Below, piece after piece: positions 21,590 to 33,546 of a stretch of 64,000 nt of DNA. Both the position numbers and the translations under genes were made by a program. The notes beneath the pieces are model-generated. The model did not search any database. It had not been told where the DNA came from and saw only the letters and a list, made by a program, of their open reading frames with translations. The DNA is from Acephala macrosclerotiorum. Taxonomy: Eukaryota; Ascomycota; Leotiomycetes; Helotiales; Mollisiaceae. The stretch is taken from contig MU119287.1 of the NCBI GenBank assembly GCA_014904845.1, positions 62,001 to 126,000 of the forward strand, written 5' to 3'. Numbering within the stretch: the first letter of the stretch is position 1; the number at the start of each line of letters is the position of its first letter.

Positions 21590-24440
21590 TCAATCATCCT
21601 TATCATCATACTGCGAAAAAGGCGTATAGTACGCCTTCGGTGGCCACTCCTCATCATCCACATACTCGCTCTCAAACTCATGCACCCCACTTCTAACCTT
21701 CAGCGCCTCCTCTTTTCCAGGCAACTTCACTTCCGCAGTAGTATTCGGTGGTACTGTGGCTTTCAATTTGAATTTCTTCTTCCCACCTTCCCCACTGCCT
21801 TCTTTCTCAGTCTCCCAAGAACATTCGATCTTTCCATATGGTGAGAGAAAGGAGGTTTTGGCGGAATTTATTGTTCCGCCTGGGATGGGGGCGAATAAGA
21901 TGGTCTTCCAGCCCGGAGAAGAGGGAGAGATCCCACCGACAGTGGAGTGTAGCCAGGATCCGACGGAACCGAGAGCATAGTGGTTGAAGGAGGTCATTTC
22001 TCCGGGATTGATAGAGCCGTCTGGGAGCATGGAGTCCCAGCGTTCCCACATTGCTAGAGACTGTTAGTCGTGGGGGTTGTTAAAGTTGAAGGGGTTGGGA
22101 ATGTCTGTATCTTGGTCGGTGGTTTTGAGGAGGAGAATGTGGATCTTGGGTTGGGACAATGAAAGATGAGGCGTAGCGGAGTGGCACGAGAGACACGAAA
22201 GAGTGGAAGGACTCACTAGTAGCACCCATAGTAATCGGATACAACCAACTCGGACACCTCTTTTGCAACAACATCCTATACGCCAACTGCGTTTTCCCCA
22301 CCCTCGTCAAGCACGGTAAAATTAACGGCGTCCCCACAAACCCCGTCGCAATCTTGAACTTGCTCGCCCTAACAATGTTATCTAATCTCTCCCCCGCATA
22401 TACTAATTGTTTCTCATCAGCAAAAAGATCGAACCCTATTGCGAGCGCGAGTGCGGTCATGGAGTCTGGTGCTAAGCGCCCGTTGGCGGTCATGTATTCA
22501 TCTTGAAACAGTTTTTTGAGTCGTAAAGCTTCGGAGGCGTAGTGGGAGGCGTTGGAGGTGAGGTTGAGGACTTTGAAGATGCGGACCATGAGAAAAGTTA
22601 CGTGGACGAGGTAGGCGTTTGCGACGAGGTGGGGATCCGTCTTCCCGTTCCCAGGCTCGGAGGGAGGAGCAGCAGGGTCGAGCCAGTCGCCTAGTTGGTG
22701 GCCTTTTGGATCCCAGAGTCCGTTTTCTTGTCGAGCAACGCCTTTCTCGAGCCAGATTTTCATGCTTTCGTGTTGAGCGCGTAGGACTTCAGAGTCGCCA
22801 AATGCGGTGTAGAGGTCCCAGGGTGTCATGATAGCGGCGTCTGACCATGCGGCTTGTGGCGTCGTGTATTCTTTTGGTAGGATGTTGGGGACAACGACAG
22901 ATACTACGCCATGGAGGTCGTGGGTTTGCTCAATGGCTAGGTCTTTGAGCCAGCCTGAGAGCATGCCAGAGGTATTGTAGAGGAAATTGGCGGTCGGTGA
23001 GAAGATCTGGATATCGCCTGTCCAGCCGAGTCGTTCGTCTCGCTGTGGACAGTCGGTTGGGATGCTGACGAAGTTTCCTCGCATGCCCCAGCGTATATTT
23101 TCGTGGAGCTTGTTAATCATGGGTTCGGAGCATTCAAAGAATCCTGTTTGTTGCATGTCCGTGTGGATTACTATTGCTTCGAGATCGGCAAGGTTGGGTT
23201 CTCCAGAAGGCCAATTGTCAACCTGGACATATCGGAATCCATGGAAAGTGAACTTAGGGCTCCAGGTAATAGGCTTACCCGAGAGGATAAGATTGTCCTG
23301 TGCTTTGCAGCTTCGAAGTGGTCGAGTTGCTGCTTCTCCGTGCTCGAGAACTTCTGTGTGGGTGAAGGTTATGGTATGTTCCTTGGGTCCTGACACCTTG
23401 ACTTGCAACCAACCGACGAGATTTTGGCCAAAATCCACGACATATTTGCCGGACGGGGTCTTGATGAGCTCTTTTGCTTGGACAACCTCGATCTGGCGAA
23501 CAGGAGGTCCCTCTGGAGCTATGAGCTTTGCTTTGGGAAACTCCAGCTCCTCGACCATAATCCATTCGTCATCCTTGAACTTAAGAGTAGACCAGCCATC
23601 AATCTCGAGAGATGCATCGTATGTTTCGCCGTCATATATCTCAGATGTGATGATAGGTCCAACAGACGTTTTCCAAGTCTTGTCGGTCCCAATCAATGCT
23701 CGATCGCCATCTTCGTAGGTGACTTCAAGTTGAGCTAGGAGAGAAATCTTGTCTCCGTAGAGACATCTCCAGCCTCCGTTGAAGCCCAGTCTCCCACAGT
23801 ACCATCCTTCACCAATTTCAGCTCCTATGACATTCTCGCCTTGCTTCACCAGATCTGTCGCGTCAAAGGTCTGATAGTTGAGACGGTACTTGTATGCAGT
23901 CCAGCCTGGAGCTAGAACGTGGTCCCCAACTTTGATGCCATTGATCTGTGCTTCGTATATACCATACGCCGTGATATATAACCGAGCCGACTCTATAGGC
24001 TTCTTCAGCATGAAGGATTTCCGAAACAGTGCCGGTTGCAGCGATTTGCTTGGAGTAATTGTCCGTGGAGCAGCAACGATTTGTGCCTTCCAATCCCCAG
24101 CTTCCAGAAGCCCAACCTCAACAAAGCTCCAATTCGTCCATTTTGTCTCTGATCCGTCTTTCCCAAAAACTCTCACTCGCACCTGTGCGGACTCTCGGGA
24201 CTTCAATGGCTTGGTTGGCCACGGCACCAGAATCGATTCTGATGACTCTACCCGAAATGCTTCTGCTGGCTTGGACTTACGACTTGCAGATGATATCTCA
24301 AGCTCGTACGCTGATTGAATCCAATCCTTTGCGTTGCCTGTGAAGGACCATGATATCCTTGGCGTCTCCTCTCCAATACCCAAGCTATCTCCAAGTCGAT
24401 GATGCTCGAAAGTGACAGATTGTACCTCAACCATCGTCAC
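21590..24440 (-). CDS. Alpha-L-rhamnosidase, GH78
   Basis: Two exons: 22217-24440 and 21590-22053 (163-bp intron), 895 residues. The enzyme removes terminal L-rhamnose from glycosides such as plant flavonoids or pectic rhamnogalacturonan. Order of parts: N-terminal beta domain (ISWSFTGNAKDWIQSAYELEI), a carbohydrate-binding beta domain (LYITAYGIYEAQINGIKVGD), the six-hairpin catalytic barrel with DCPQRDERLGWTGD (about residues 472-485, containing the general acid Glu), LGDWLDP and LVANAYLVH, and a C-terminal beta domain. There is no signal peptide (start MTMVEVQSVTF), so it is probably intracellular and would act on imported glycosides. Between the two exons IT-MGAT joins TMWERWDSMLPDG, the usual sequence at this point. 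Full length. Confidence 0.93.
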
Positions 24441-24966
24441 TGATGTCCTGAGTTGGAAAAGAGAAAAACAGTTAACCAGCTAAAGCAGATAGTCTTGAAT
24501 ATATAAAGATGCTTTTCGTCGTCCACTTTCTGTGGATCAAGGACTACTTGGCTCGGGATGCATTGACCCGAAAGGAGCTAGGACGTCCAATGCAACCTCT
24601 AAAGAGCTTCTCGTGTAAAATATATCAGAGCTAACAGGATAGTTTACAATGAGGTGGAGCACAAACGAATGGAAGGGGTGTTTGGCCGCAAGTGGTGTTG
24701 ACGTCGAAAAGAGGTGGACCCCGCACTAGCGGGGCTGCATCTCAATTTCACGTGATAGATACTGAAGTTGCCAGATCTGAGGATATGGCCTTGAGACTTT
24801 CTTTGGAGATCCTTAATACAATGGCAAGCATACAGATGAGAGTTTTTGATGCAATTATGCTAAGAGGAGCAAAGAGAGAAGGAGCGACGTCTCCTTTAGG
24901 TCCGCCGCTAACCTCAATTAAGCGAATAGGCTACTCAGGCCGAGGCACGTTTGAAGCAAAAGCTCA
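24441..24966. promoter_or_regulatory. Divergent intergenic region, GH78 / hydrolase
   Basis: About 525 bp between divergent start codons, so it should hold both promoters. It contains a plus-strand frame (24692-24970) with no recognisable content. No clear CreA or other cluster of sites was seen by eye. Confidence 0.4.
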
Positions 24967-26376
24967 ATGACATTTGAAGCTCAACAACCTGTCTACAGTG
25001 ATAAACATAATTATAGCCATCATGTAAGTGCTTCCATGTTCCTGAAAGCTACGTGCAGCTAACACAAGCTAGGGAGTCTCTTTCTCAACGTCCAAACGTG
25101 GCCGAGATCCTCGCCCATCCAAGCTACCCTGACACAATATGGAATCTCACTCCTACCCAAAGCGGACAGCTCCTAGTAGCTGCTGGACGGGGCGGACCTC
25201 TCAAGATTGATTGGGAAGTCCATGGCAGTGGTCCTATTAAGATGATTGTACGCCTTTTCCATCTCATTTGTGGTCGCCATATCCGCTACTATGCCATTCA
25301 CGTGATGACTTTTGGCTCCTTGAGCTCGGCTGGAGCTTGGAGCCATCGGATACATCAGTGTTAGAACTTTTGGAATATACTGACAACTTTGGTGACAGTG
25401 GGTAATGGGGTTGGGAACAGTAAAAGTAAGAGAACGTCTCGCTATCAGAGGCCATTTACTGACCAAGTGTAGACAGCATGGCAAAGACAAACTTTACATT
25501 TCGGACATGACAACGGAGACAAGTATTCTTCTCTTATCTTTGACAATCGAGGCAAGTCCTATGCTTTCCTAACTTCATCAAAGACATACTTACTGTCAAG
25601 TAGGAATGGGCAAATCCGACAAGCCCCTCATGAGATACTCAACGAGCGAAATGGCAAAAGACCTTCTCGAAATCCTCGACCACCTCGGCTGGACCGCAGA
25701 GCGAGAGCTTCACGTCTCAGGGGTATCAATGGGCGGCATGATCGCCCAAGAACTCGCATACATGGTCCCCGAACGAATCGGCTCCCTCAACCTCATCTCC
25801 ACAGCAGCAGCCATAGAAAACACAACCACATTCCTCGAAAACATGCGCACCCGCGTCATGATGTTCGTCCCCAAATCCCTCGACCGCGCTGTCACCGACG
25901 CAGCCCGAATGCTCTTCTCGGACGCCTGGCTCGAAAAACCCGACGATACCGTTGTCCCCACCTCTTCCACTCCCGGGGTCGTCTTCCCTCCCTCCGGTCA
26001 CTACGCCATGTTCACAACGAACTACGAACGTTTCGCCGCCCAAGAGTTAACCAAACGATTGGATCCCGAAGGATTCCAGAAGAAGGGGTTCATGATGCAA
26101 GCGATAGCTGCTGGGTGGCATCATAAGTCTCGAAAGCAGTTGGAGGAGATTGGGGATAAGGTTGGGAGGGAGAGGATTATGGTTTTGCATGGGACGCGGG
26201 ATAATATGATCTCTGTTCCACATGGACGGAAGTTGATTGAGATGTTGAAGCCGGGGGTGGGGGTCATTAGGGAGGGAACGGGACATGTGTTTATGCTTGA
26301 GGAGTGGAAGTTTCATAATGATATGGTGGAGGCGATGGTTGAGAAGGGGGAGAAGGCGAAGAGGGAGGGGAAGTGA
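24967..26376 (+). CDS. Alpha/beta hydrolase with a GC-AG intron
   Basis: Five exons: 24967-25023, 25059-25247, a 27-nt exon 25399-25425, 25473-25551 and 25604-26376, giving 374 residues. It has the alpha/beta-hydrolase fold: the oxyanion region MGLGTVKTAWQRQ, FDNRGMGKSDKP, the nucleophile elbow GVSMGGM (Ser), the acid in LHGTRDNMI and the His in REGTGHVFMLEEW. This is a fungal family of serine hydrolases related to bacterial esterases and epoxide-hydrolase-like enzymes; the substrate is unknown. The fourth intron starts GC (CGAG|GCAAGT) instead of GT. The first intron is only 35 bp. Start 24967 gives a 19-residue first exon, which is the least certain part. Confidence 0.85.
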
Positions 26377-27357
26377 GGTGGCTTGTAGCGAATGAGTGAG
26401 TAGGTGGATGATTTTATGATGGGAACTGGGGAGTGTTCTCGAAATAATAGACGGTTTGGGCGTCCTCATTCTTTTTGATCGTGGAAAGGTATGTTTATTG
26501 TCTACCAGTAGCAGCTCATAGATTATGAATTGTCCTTCTAGCACCCATAATTCAGCGTCTGCAAATCCTTACTCGAGTTACCTAAGTTTTGGAGTTGCAG
26601 GGCCATATCCCTAGTCACTCAACTTCGACTTCAAAATCACAATTGAAGAAGTGAGGCGAATCACCCCCTTACCCTCACAAGTCAACATCAATATTTTACT
26701 ACATCACTTCCACATCAGGATTGTTCCGCCCCGCTGCAATGCTCAGCTTCGAATAGAACATTGGAATTTTTTATTGCGTATCGCAGCTTGTTTCGCCTCG
26801 CTCCTCTACAGCAATGTTTAATTTTTGGACGAATATTGACTTCGAGCTGTTGCACATCAAAAGCTCGAGTAACATTATGGACATTGGGTCAAAGCCTGAG
26901 CCTTGTTGCATGTCGAGAGATCCAACTTCATCTGGGACACTGAGGTAGGATTTTTGAACCTCGGTCTATACGCACGTTCAAATCTCCGAATTCGTATTGG
27001 GTCATGAACCTCCACTTGGCAACGGGAATATTGATCTCTTGAAGATAGATAATGCGCTTTCGGAACCAGGAAATTCACCAAGGTGCAAAGACAGACATTG
27101 ACACCAATACGACGCTGAGATAAGGGCACCTACATCGAACCTTTCAGCTCGGAGATGGTGATGCACCACATCCCAATCACAGCAAATAAATCCTATCATG
27201 CGTAGCCATGCACTCGTAACTTCATGCTATCAACTTCCTTCCATGCTTCAACGCCTGCCTATGTATGCCCATGCAATCTCTCCTCCCACATCCTTTTCTG
27301 TTACCAACCACCAATGCAACCCTCCCAGCACATCCCGCTTCATCACACCCCAGCCCA
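26377..27357. other. Convergent intergenic region, no gene seen
   Basis: About 980 bp between the 3' ends of the hydrolase (plus) and N-myristoyltransferase (minus) genes. The frames in it are short and show no domain. A long space for two 3' ends, so a non-coding RNA or a lost gene is possible, but nothing specific is seen. Confidence 0.45.
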
Positions 27358-29161
27358 TCACAACATAACAACACCAATCCCACTCCCGCTCTCATCAATC
27401 ATATTGCTCGCATCCACACCCCCGGCAATCGGATTCGCATTATAATTATACAAATAATAATGCAACTGCCCATCTCCAGCACCAAACTTCTGCTGTTCCA
27501 AAAACAAATTATTGTCCAACAACGTAAGCGCATTGAAGACGTCGAATTTGTATTTCTTAGCAAGGATGAGAGCGTCGTTGACTAGTTCGTTGAGACGTTT
27601 GGAGAGGATGTCTTTAGTGGAGGAGGGAGTGATGTGTGGGGAAGCGGTGGTGGCGTAGTAGAAGAGGTAGGCAGCGCGGATATTTTTATGGGCGGAGTTG
27701 TTGATTACGCTGGATTCGAGGCAGTAGAATGAGAAGAAGTCGGTGATATTTTTTGTGGTTGGGTCCTGGGTTTGTTAGCTTGGTATCGCTACAGACGTTG
27801 ACAAACTTACCTCGACAACGTAAGACCAGATGACCTGCTCGTCTTTCGAATCCCTCTTGTAAACGAGCCAGTGCTCAACCTCTTCTCTGGTGAACATTGG
27901 TGACATATCAAATCCTGCCAGGTATGATCTTAATAGTTCCAGCACCGCGTCGATATCCTTCTCCTCCATGGCTCGAAGGTTCTTGGTAGTCGTATGGTCT
28001 GGTAGAGCGTATTTTCGGACTTGGTATTGAGGCTTGCTATTAGCTGGAAGAGGACTGAAACCAATTTCATACAGTTTCTGCCAGTCTATCGATCGATGGA
28101 AGTATCTGCATGTGCTGACTGGTGTAGGCAGCACAACTCCGCCAGTATAGATTGCCTGGAAAGTTCCAAGACGATAGCATCTTCTTGTGACTTCCTTGAT
28201 TAGGACAGGTGCTAATCGTTTCGATCGGAGCTTTTTGTGTACGCAGAGGAAGTTGACTTCTGATGCCTTGAGCACCTTCTTTCGAACTCGTAATTCGACT
28301 GGTATGGCGGAGATAAAAGCAACCAGTTTTCGGGATGCACTGGCTCGTACACCGACGTGCCATTCCCTCGTCCAGCCTGGGGATTGGAGCGCCCTGAATT
28401 TGTTAGTTCCACTCCCGTAAGAAAGTTTTATGAACATACCATCTGAGGAAGGACTTTGAGTAGTTGAATCTGAACATAGCCTCGTCGTCTTCTACGTAAT
28501 GTCCGTATAGCAATTGGTACACTTCCTCCATTTCCTCGTCGTTCGTTAAATCCATAGTCACCCACTCGAAACCCTCTACCAAAGGTCCGGGATCTTTGGG
28601 TACTTGTTCAGGATCAATCATCTTGAACGGACCCTCCTCAATCTTGTCGCTCTCGCCGAATTTCCGCACTGGTTGCGTCTGCCAAAACTTGTACTGCCCC
28701 ATATCCTTGACATTCTTCCCGCTCGATGCCAAACCTGACATAATCTCCTGCAGACTCATCTTCTTCATCGCCTCTGTAGCATCTTTTGTCATCGTCAGGT
28801 CTTCTCCTGTCCCAACTCCCAATTGTTGTGCTAAGGCTGGATTCATCTTCACAAGCTCTGTCAGCTGGCTCTTGCTCAATCCGCCTAACGCTTTCGAGAT
28901 AGTTTCTGCCTGTGTGCTGCTTGAAGCTTCGGAAGATTCAGATGATTTGCCAGTCAAAGCAGCCTTTATGCGCTTCTTCTTCGATTTCTTCTTCTTTGCT
29001 GTTGCGCCGGACGCTGATGTGCCAGCTTGGGTGGGGTCTTCTGCTTCATCTTCGTTTTCGTCCTCGACTTGGGCGTTTGCTTTTCCTTTTACTTCTTGTA
29101 TGGCCTCCTCTGCAGCTTCCTGCTTTATGGCAGGGTCATCGATTTTCGATTCGTCCGCCAT
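27358..29161 (-). CDS. NMT1: Glycylpeptide N-tetradecanoyltransferase
   Basis: Three exons: 28440-29161, 27811-28393 and 27358-27765, giving 570 residues. The enzyme attaches myristate from myristoyl-CoA to N-terminal Gly of target proteins and is essential in fungi. A charged, low-complexity N-terminus (with a KKKKSKKKR basic run, probably for ribosome binding) precedes the two GNAT-like halves: [27 protein letters not shown], the acyl-CoA site [20 protein letters not shown], and then [20 protein letters not shown]. The second half includes [16 protein letters not shown]. It ends GIGVVML, the C-terminal carboxylate being the catalytic base in this family. Slightly longer than the yeast enzyme because of the N-terminal tail. 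RTC5 in this window begins MGQGQSS, a plausible substrate. Confidence 0.96.
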
Positions 29162-29429
29162 GTTGGTTGGTTTGAAGGTTCGTTGTCAACGATGCGAGCG
29201 GGATCTAAATGGCGGGGCTGAAACTAGAAAAGTGGCATTTTCGGGTAAACTACGGGAGTTTTACCCCTCCATATTCATTGAAGGACGTCCTCACGAGTAG
29301 GGAGGCAAGTACCCAAGAAGGGTATTCATTGTCTATTATTATTAAGTCCAATGTCTCTACCGCTCTGTGCATTGTGTTGTGATTAGATGCATTTTTCGAA
29401 CTGGTCAGCTACCAGGCTTGCTTTCACCC

Positions 29430-30948
29430 TCACCCATTAAGATCAAAAGCTTTCAGCGCAGCGAGTGCTACAGGAGCATAGGTGAGGATCCTGCTATGAT
29501 CTTTATACCGTCAGTAGGTATCAAAGCGTGTTTGAAGAGTACTCACGGCCATAAGCCACAATTTCTTCCCTGATAATTTTATCCCCGCCTGCTTTCCAGG
29601 TACTGATGAACGTTCCACCTCCTGTATCGATGGTACTCCGCGCCTTCATCTTGTTAAACAGCCCAACCTCCATCCCTCCATCAGTAGTTGAGTTAGCAGC
29701 GGCCGCGAACAAAGCTTCGGACTCCGTCCATGGTATCTCTGGGTCGTTCTTCGAGTGGATGATGAATAATCTCACTCTCTTACTCAGCCGAACGAAATTG
29801 GCCAAACGCTCGGTGGATAGCCATTTGTCGACGACACGATCCTGCAATATCTTTTCCAGTCGTGGGTAGGGTCCGATTGGGGACAAGATTGGGAGATAAC
29901 CGGCGATGGAGTATTTGGTCAGTAAATCCGGTATGGTTGAGAAACCAGCCACTAGGACCACGCCTGCGAGGTCAATGCCTGAAGATGGAGAAGTTAGCCA
30001 TTGCCTCTCCTAGCATGAAATCTTTGGGGTGCATGCAAAAGCAAAGAGCATGATCGGTAAACAAAATATCTCAAAATCTGGCAGCCCGCTCTGCACTTAC
30101 CTCTCTTGGCCAACTTCTCCACCACTCCAGCGGTCACGCCTGTCCCTAAACTTTGACCTAGAATGACAATACGGCTAGCTGGAACTTTTGCAATTTGCAT
30201 AGCCCAGTTCACAGTAGCCACTCCATCAGTGATTAACCCATCCTCGGTCGGGAAGCCCGAAGAAAGACCGAAGCCTCGATAATCGATAGCTAAGATATGA
30301 ATACTTGAAGTGTCCCCGTCCGAAAGGGCTCGGTATGAGTCTGTACGCCAGGCTTGAGCAACATTACCGGCGTTCTATGCGGGTTAGTATAAGTCGTCCA
30401 AGGGCCAAGTGGTCATACCCCATGAACTAGGATGAGTTAGCTGTGTTATGACGCGATTTAATGGCACAAACAATTAATGATCAATTTTGAATCTGGTTCG
30501 TCTCTGAGGAGCTGAAAGGCCAGACTCTTGGTGATATCCTCAGCGCAGCCCGACGGTTGCCTGAGGAGCTCGGTCTCATGCTTCGCATAAAGACCTAATG
30601 GTAGCACATGCCAGGCATATATCACTTCATGGTCTGGAGTCGTGAAGTTGAAAGGCTGAACTTGATTCTCTGATCATAGTCAGTATGATGAAATAGGAAA
30701 TGCAATGCCTTTCAACTCTTACTCCCAAATCCAAACTGTTCCGGCTCATTGGGACTGAACCACGCAGAGCTGTGAAGCTTATGCACATACAGAACACTAG
30801 ATCATCAATTATGCTCTCTACAACAATTCAGGCCGACTTACTGCCGTTGCAAAGTTGGATTAGTGAGGGCAAGCAGTGCTGAAAAATAGATCAAAAAACC
30901 AAAGAAAAGTGTGTAATAGGCCTTTTTGAAAATGGAGGCAAGCGCCAT
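29430..30948 (-). CDS. Membrane-anchored alpha/beta hydrolase, ABHD12/13-like
   Basis: Many short exons, among them 30472 and upward, an 8-nt microexon 30419-30426, 30101-30374, 29547-29978 and 29430-29467. The start at 30948 gives MALASIFKKAYYTLFFGFLI, a single N-terminal membrane helix. The hydrolase core has FHGNAGNVAQAWR (the HG oxyanion motif, partly encoded by the microexon), AIDYRGFGLSSG, the nucleophile elbow GQSLGTG and the acid region HSKNDPEIPW. ABHD12/13-type enzymes are lysophospholipid or acyl-protein hydrolases facing the ER lumen or cytosol. The last small exon replaces a frame that would otherwise end with REYSSNTL and yields LAALKAFDLNG at the end. The catalytic His was not placed with confidence. 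Divergent from SWC3 with about 440 bp between starts. Confidence 0.8.
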
Positions 30949-31390
30949 CTTTGGGGGAATTACGACCGAATACTAAAAGCATGTTAGAAATGAGAGAAAA
31001 ATACGTGCAGAAGCACTGGGCTTAAACAAAGCGATTGTGAGGTCTGTGAATTAAAACACTAGCCTAGCTGTGAGACTTCTCGGGTACCAGAGCTACTTGG
31101 GTCTATTCGAGGATTGATACGTAACAATGTGGCTGCGGAAACTCACAGAATGTCAGAGTCTCAAACAATGATTATCGGTATCTCATTTCGAGCATCGAAT
31201 AGCCGTTAATTAAATTCCCAGGTAGGGTTTTTGCTGGCTGTTGGATGTTGGCTCGGCTGTTGTAGGTCAGAGGTGCAGATAGATTGTTTGAAGTTCGAAC
31301 TCGTCTAAAAAGCTCAACCTTCTCAAATAATTCCCACCACCGCGACTTGAACGCGTCACGACGCCAACATCGTCTGAGTCGATCCGCAGA

Positions 31391-33148
31391 TTGACAACGA
31401 CGATGGAGAGAAAGAGAAAGCTGCCTGCTCGCGCTGCGCGTGTAGAGCAAGTCAGCAAGAAGCGTACCTCGACGCCTCCAGAGCAGCGAACCCAAACTCC
31501 AACCCCAAGTTTGCCGCCTGCTCAGCCTGTTATCGAACAGATTCTACCACAAAGCATTGCACCTGGCAAGCCACTACCGACTGTTGACTCTCCTCAGCCC
31601 GAGAATCTATCTGCAAACGAATTTCAGACGATACCAGAGGTAAGTTCAAGCTGCGATAGCTATCCAAGATCAGATTGAAGCTGACTTGTTTCGTCACAGA
31701 GTGGAGTTTTGGCAGAAAGCTTACACCGATCACGACAAAAATGGCTCAGCGAAGGTATATTCGAGAAGTTTTGGACCAAGCCGACGAAGAGAAAAGGTGC
31801 CCCAGAAGCTCCTCCGAATAATCCCCCCAAAGACTCGATGACGAAGCTTGGTCCTGTCACGATTACGATCGAGCCGCATATATTCGAAGCTACGATGTAT
31901 GCTGTGAAAGACACGACCCCTAAGCCAGCTCCTCCTCCTCCGCAACCTATGTATCGTCCAATCATTCAATATGGCCCACCGGGCGGCATGATGCCTCCTC
32001 CACCTCCCATACCCCCTCCAGTCCAAGCAAAAGCCATTCCTCCACCACAACCCGTTCTACAAGCAGTCCCTAAATCTGAAGATGTTCAGATGGGAAACGC
32101 GAATCCGCCACCTCAATCTGCCCACCAGCCTTCTTCCGCCGCTCCCCCGCCCAATCACTCCGCACCGAATGGACATCCACAGCCTCCGTCCAACTCCCGA
32201 CCCCAACCACCTACAAACGGACATCCTGCTCCTCCCCCATCTGGTGGCAGAAGTGATCCTGTCATCCAAATGTTGGCAGAGAGAGCTGCGACCGATCCGG
32301 ACTTGAAAGCACTCATGAAGACTGTTGCGAATGGCGAGGCTTCACCAGATCAATTGAGGAAGTTCCAAAGTCATATCGATGAGCTCACACGAATACAAAA
32401 GCTTCGTGAAGAACAGGCCATGCAAGTAAAGCAACCTCCACCAAACCCACCTCCTACCTCTACGCTTCCTACAGCTCCTCCGACCACTGGTCATATCGCA
32501 CCTCTTCCTGTACCAACTGCTCCTGCAGCCCCAAATATGCCGAAACCAACACCAGTCAAACTTGAGCCTGCGAGTCAACCTCAACCTCAAGCTCTGCGAT
32601 CAAAAGGACCTCTTCCTTCCACAAAACCCGACATCACAAATGTTGTTTTCGAGTTCCATGGCGGGAATGGCGATCGATATCAGTTTCCGAGGCACAGCAT
32701 TCTCGAATATCTTCCTGGTGGTCAAGTCATTGCATCATTTCTGATCGTCCGAAAAGGTAGCAGTGCTGACTCTCCAACCTACGACCCTGAACTCGATTAT
32801 TATCAACCGATTACAATTCGATTGTATGCATATCAAGGTCGCCAACTCGAGGCTTTACAGAAAGTTGTTGCCCCAGCAGAGGATGTTCGAAGATACATGG
32901 ATGAAATCATGGACAATGCTACGAGGGCTGAATACGTTTTACTTGCTATGCGCCTGCCCAAGGATAAAGAACAGACACCACCAGTGGAAGAGGAACCAGA
33001 AAAGGCGGATCAGGTAGATCACCAGATCACACCTTGGTCTACGACGACTTCTACTCCTGTCCCAAAGGCTGTCAAGCCAGCAAAGAAGCTTCTTACAGAA
33101 GAGGAACAGTATCAGGCGTTTATCAACACGGTCACTCCGGTTGCTTAA
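31391..33148 (+). CDS. SWC3: SWR1 chromatin-remodelling complex subunit Swc3
   Basis: Two exons: 31391-31639 and 31700-33148 (60-bp intron), 565 residues, or 561 if translation starts at the second ATG (31403). Swc3 is part of the nuclear SWR1 complex, which exchanges H2A for H2A.Z. The family signature is the N-terminal ERKRKLPARAARVE block and the LHRSRQKWLSEGIFEKFWTK segment with a following TITIEPHIF. A very long Pro/Gln-rich linker comes next, then a folded C-terminal block with FEFHGGNGDRYQFPRHSILE and ITIRLYAYQGRQLEALQKV, and an acidic, Lys-rich tail. Full length for filamentous ascomycetes. Confidence 0.9.
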
Positions 33149-33546
33149 AATGGTAATGGGTCGGAGTTGGTTTTCATTTTCAACATGGCGGCGGAGTATG
33201 GCAATTTGAACCACAGGATTACCGGAAAGGTGCTGGGCAATGTGGCGTCTTTTGCTCCGGGCTGAAGGTTGGTAAACCTGGAGGATATGTATTTCTAGAC
33301 TAGGCTGGTATCTAGGGCTTTAAGAAGCTCAAAATTGAGATCTATTCAAGCAAGGCCTTGTGCCAATGATGCCCGACGAGGCTTGTGAATCATATCGACG
33401 TCTCACACGTGATATCCAAAATGGTCACCGATCAAGGATTTGGGGGCTGAGCCTTGTCAACACAGAAAATTTTCTTCGCGGCCTAACAATGAGAGAGTAT
33501 TTCTCTCGTTTGTTCTGTTCCTTTGCATTAAGCTGATGCTGTAGCC
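33149..33546. promoter_or_regulatory. Upstream region of caspase-like gene 1
   Basis: About 400 bp after SWC3. From 33338 on it matches the region starting at 36958 before caspase-like gene 2, including an exact match of roughly 30 bp beginning AGATCTATTCAAGCAAGG and a shared CACGTGATAT-type stretch downstream. The two start codons lie 209 and 203 bp after this match. It therefore marks the left end of the duplicated unit and the likely shared promoter. Confidence 0.7.

Noticed and set aside
22987..23718. A 243-residue plus-strand frame
   Set aside because: Antisense to the catalytic part of the GH78 rhamnosidase; no domain of its own.
28596..29300. A 234-residue plus-strand frame
   Set aside because: It lies antisense to the first exon of N-myristoyltransferase, whose motifs are unmistakable. 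The hydrophobic runs are mirror images of its charged repeats.
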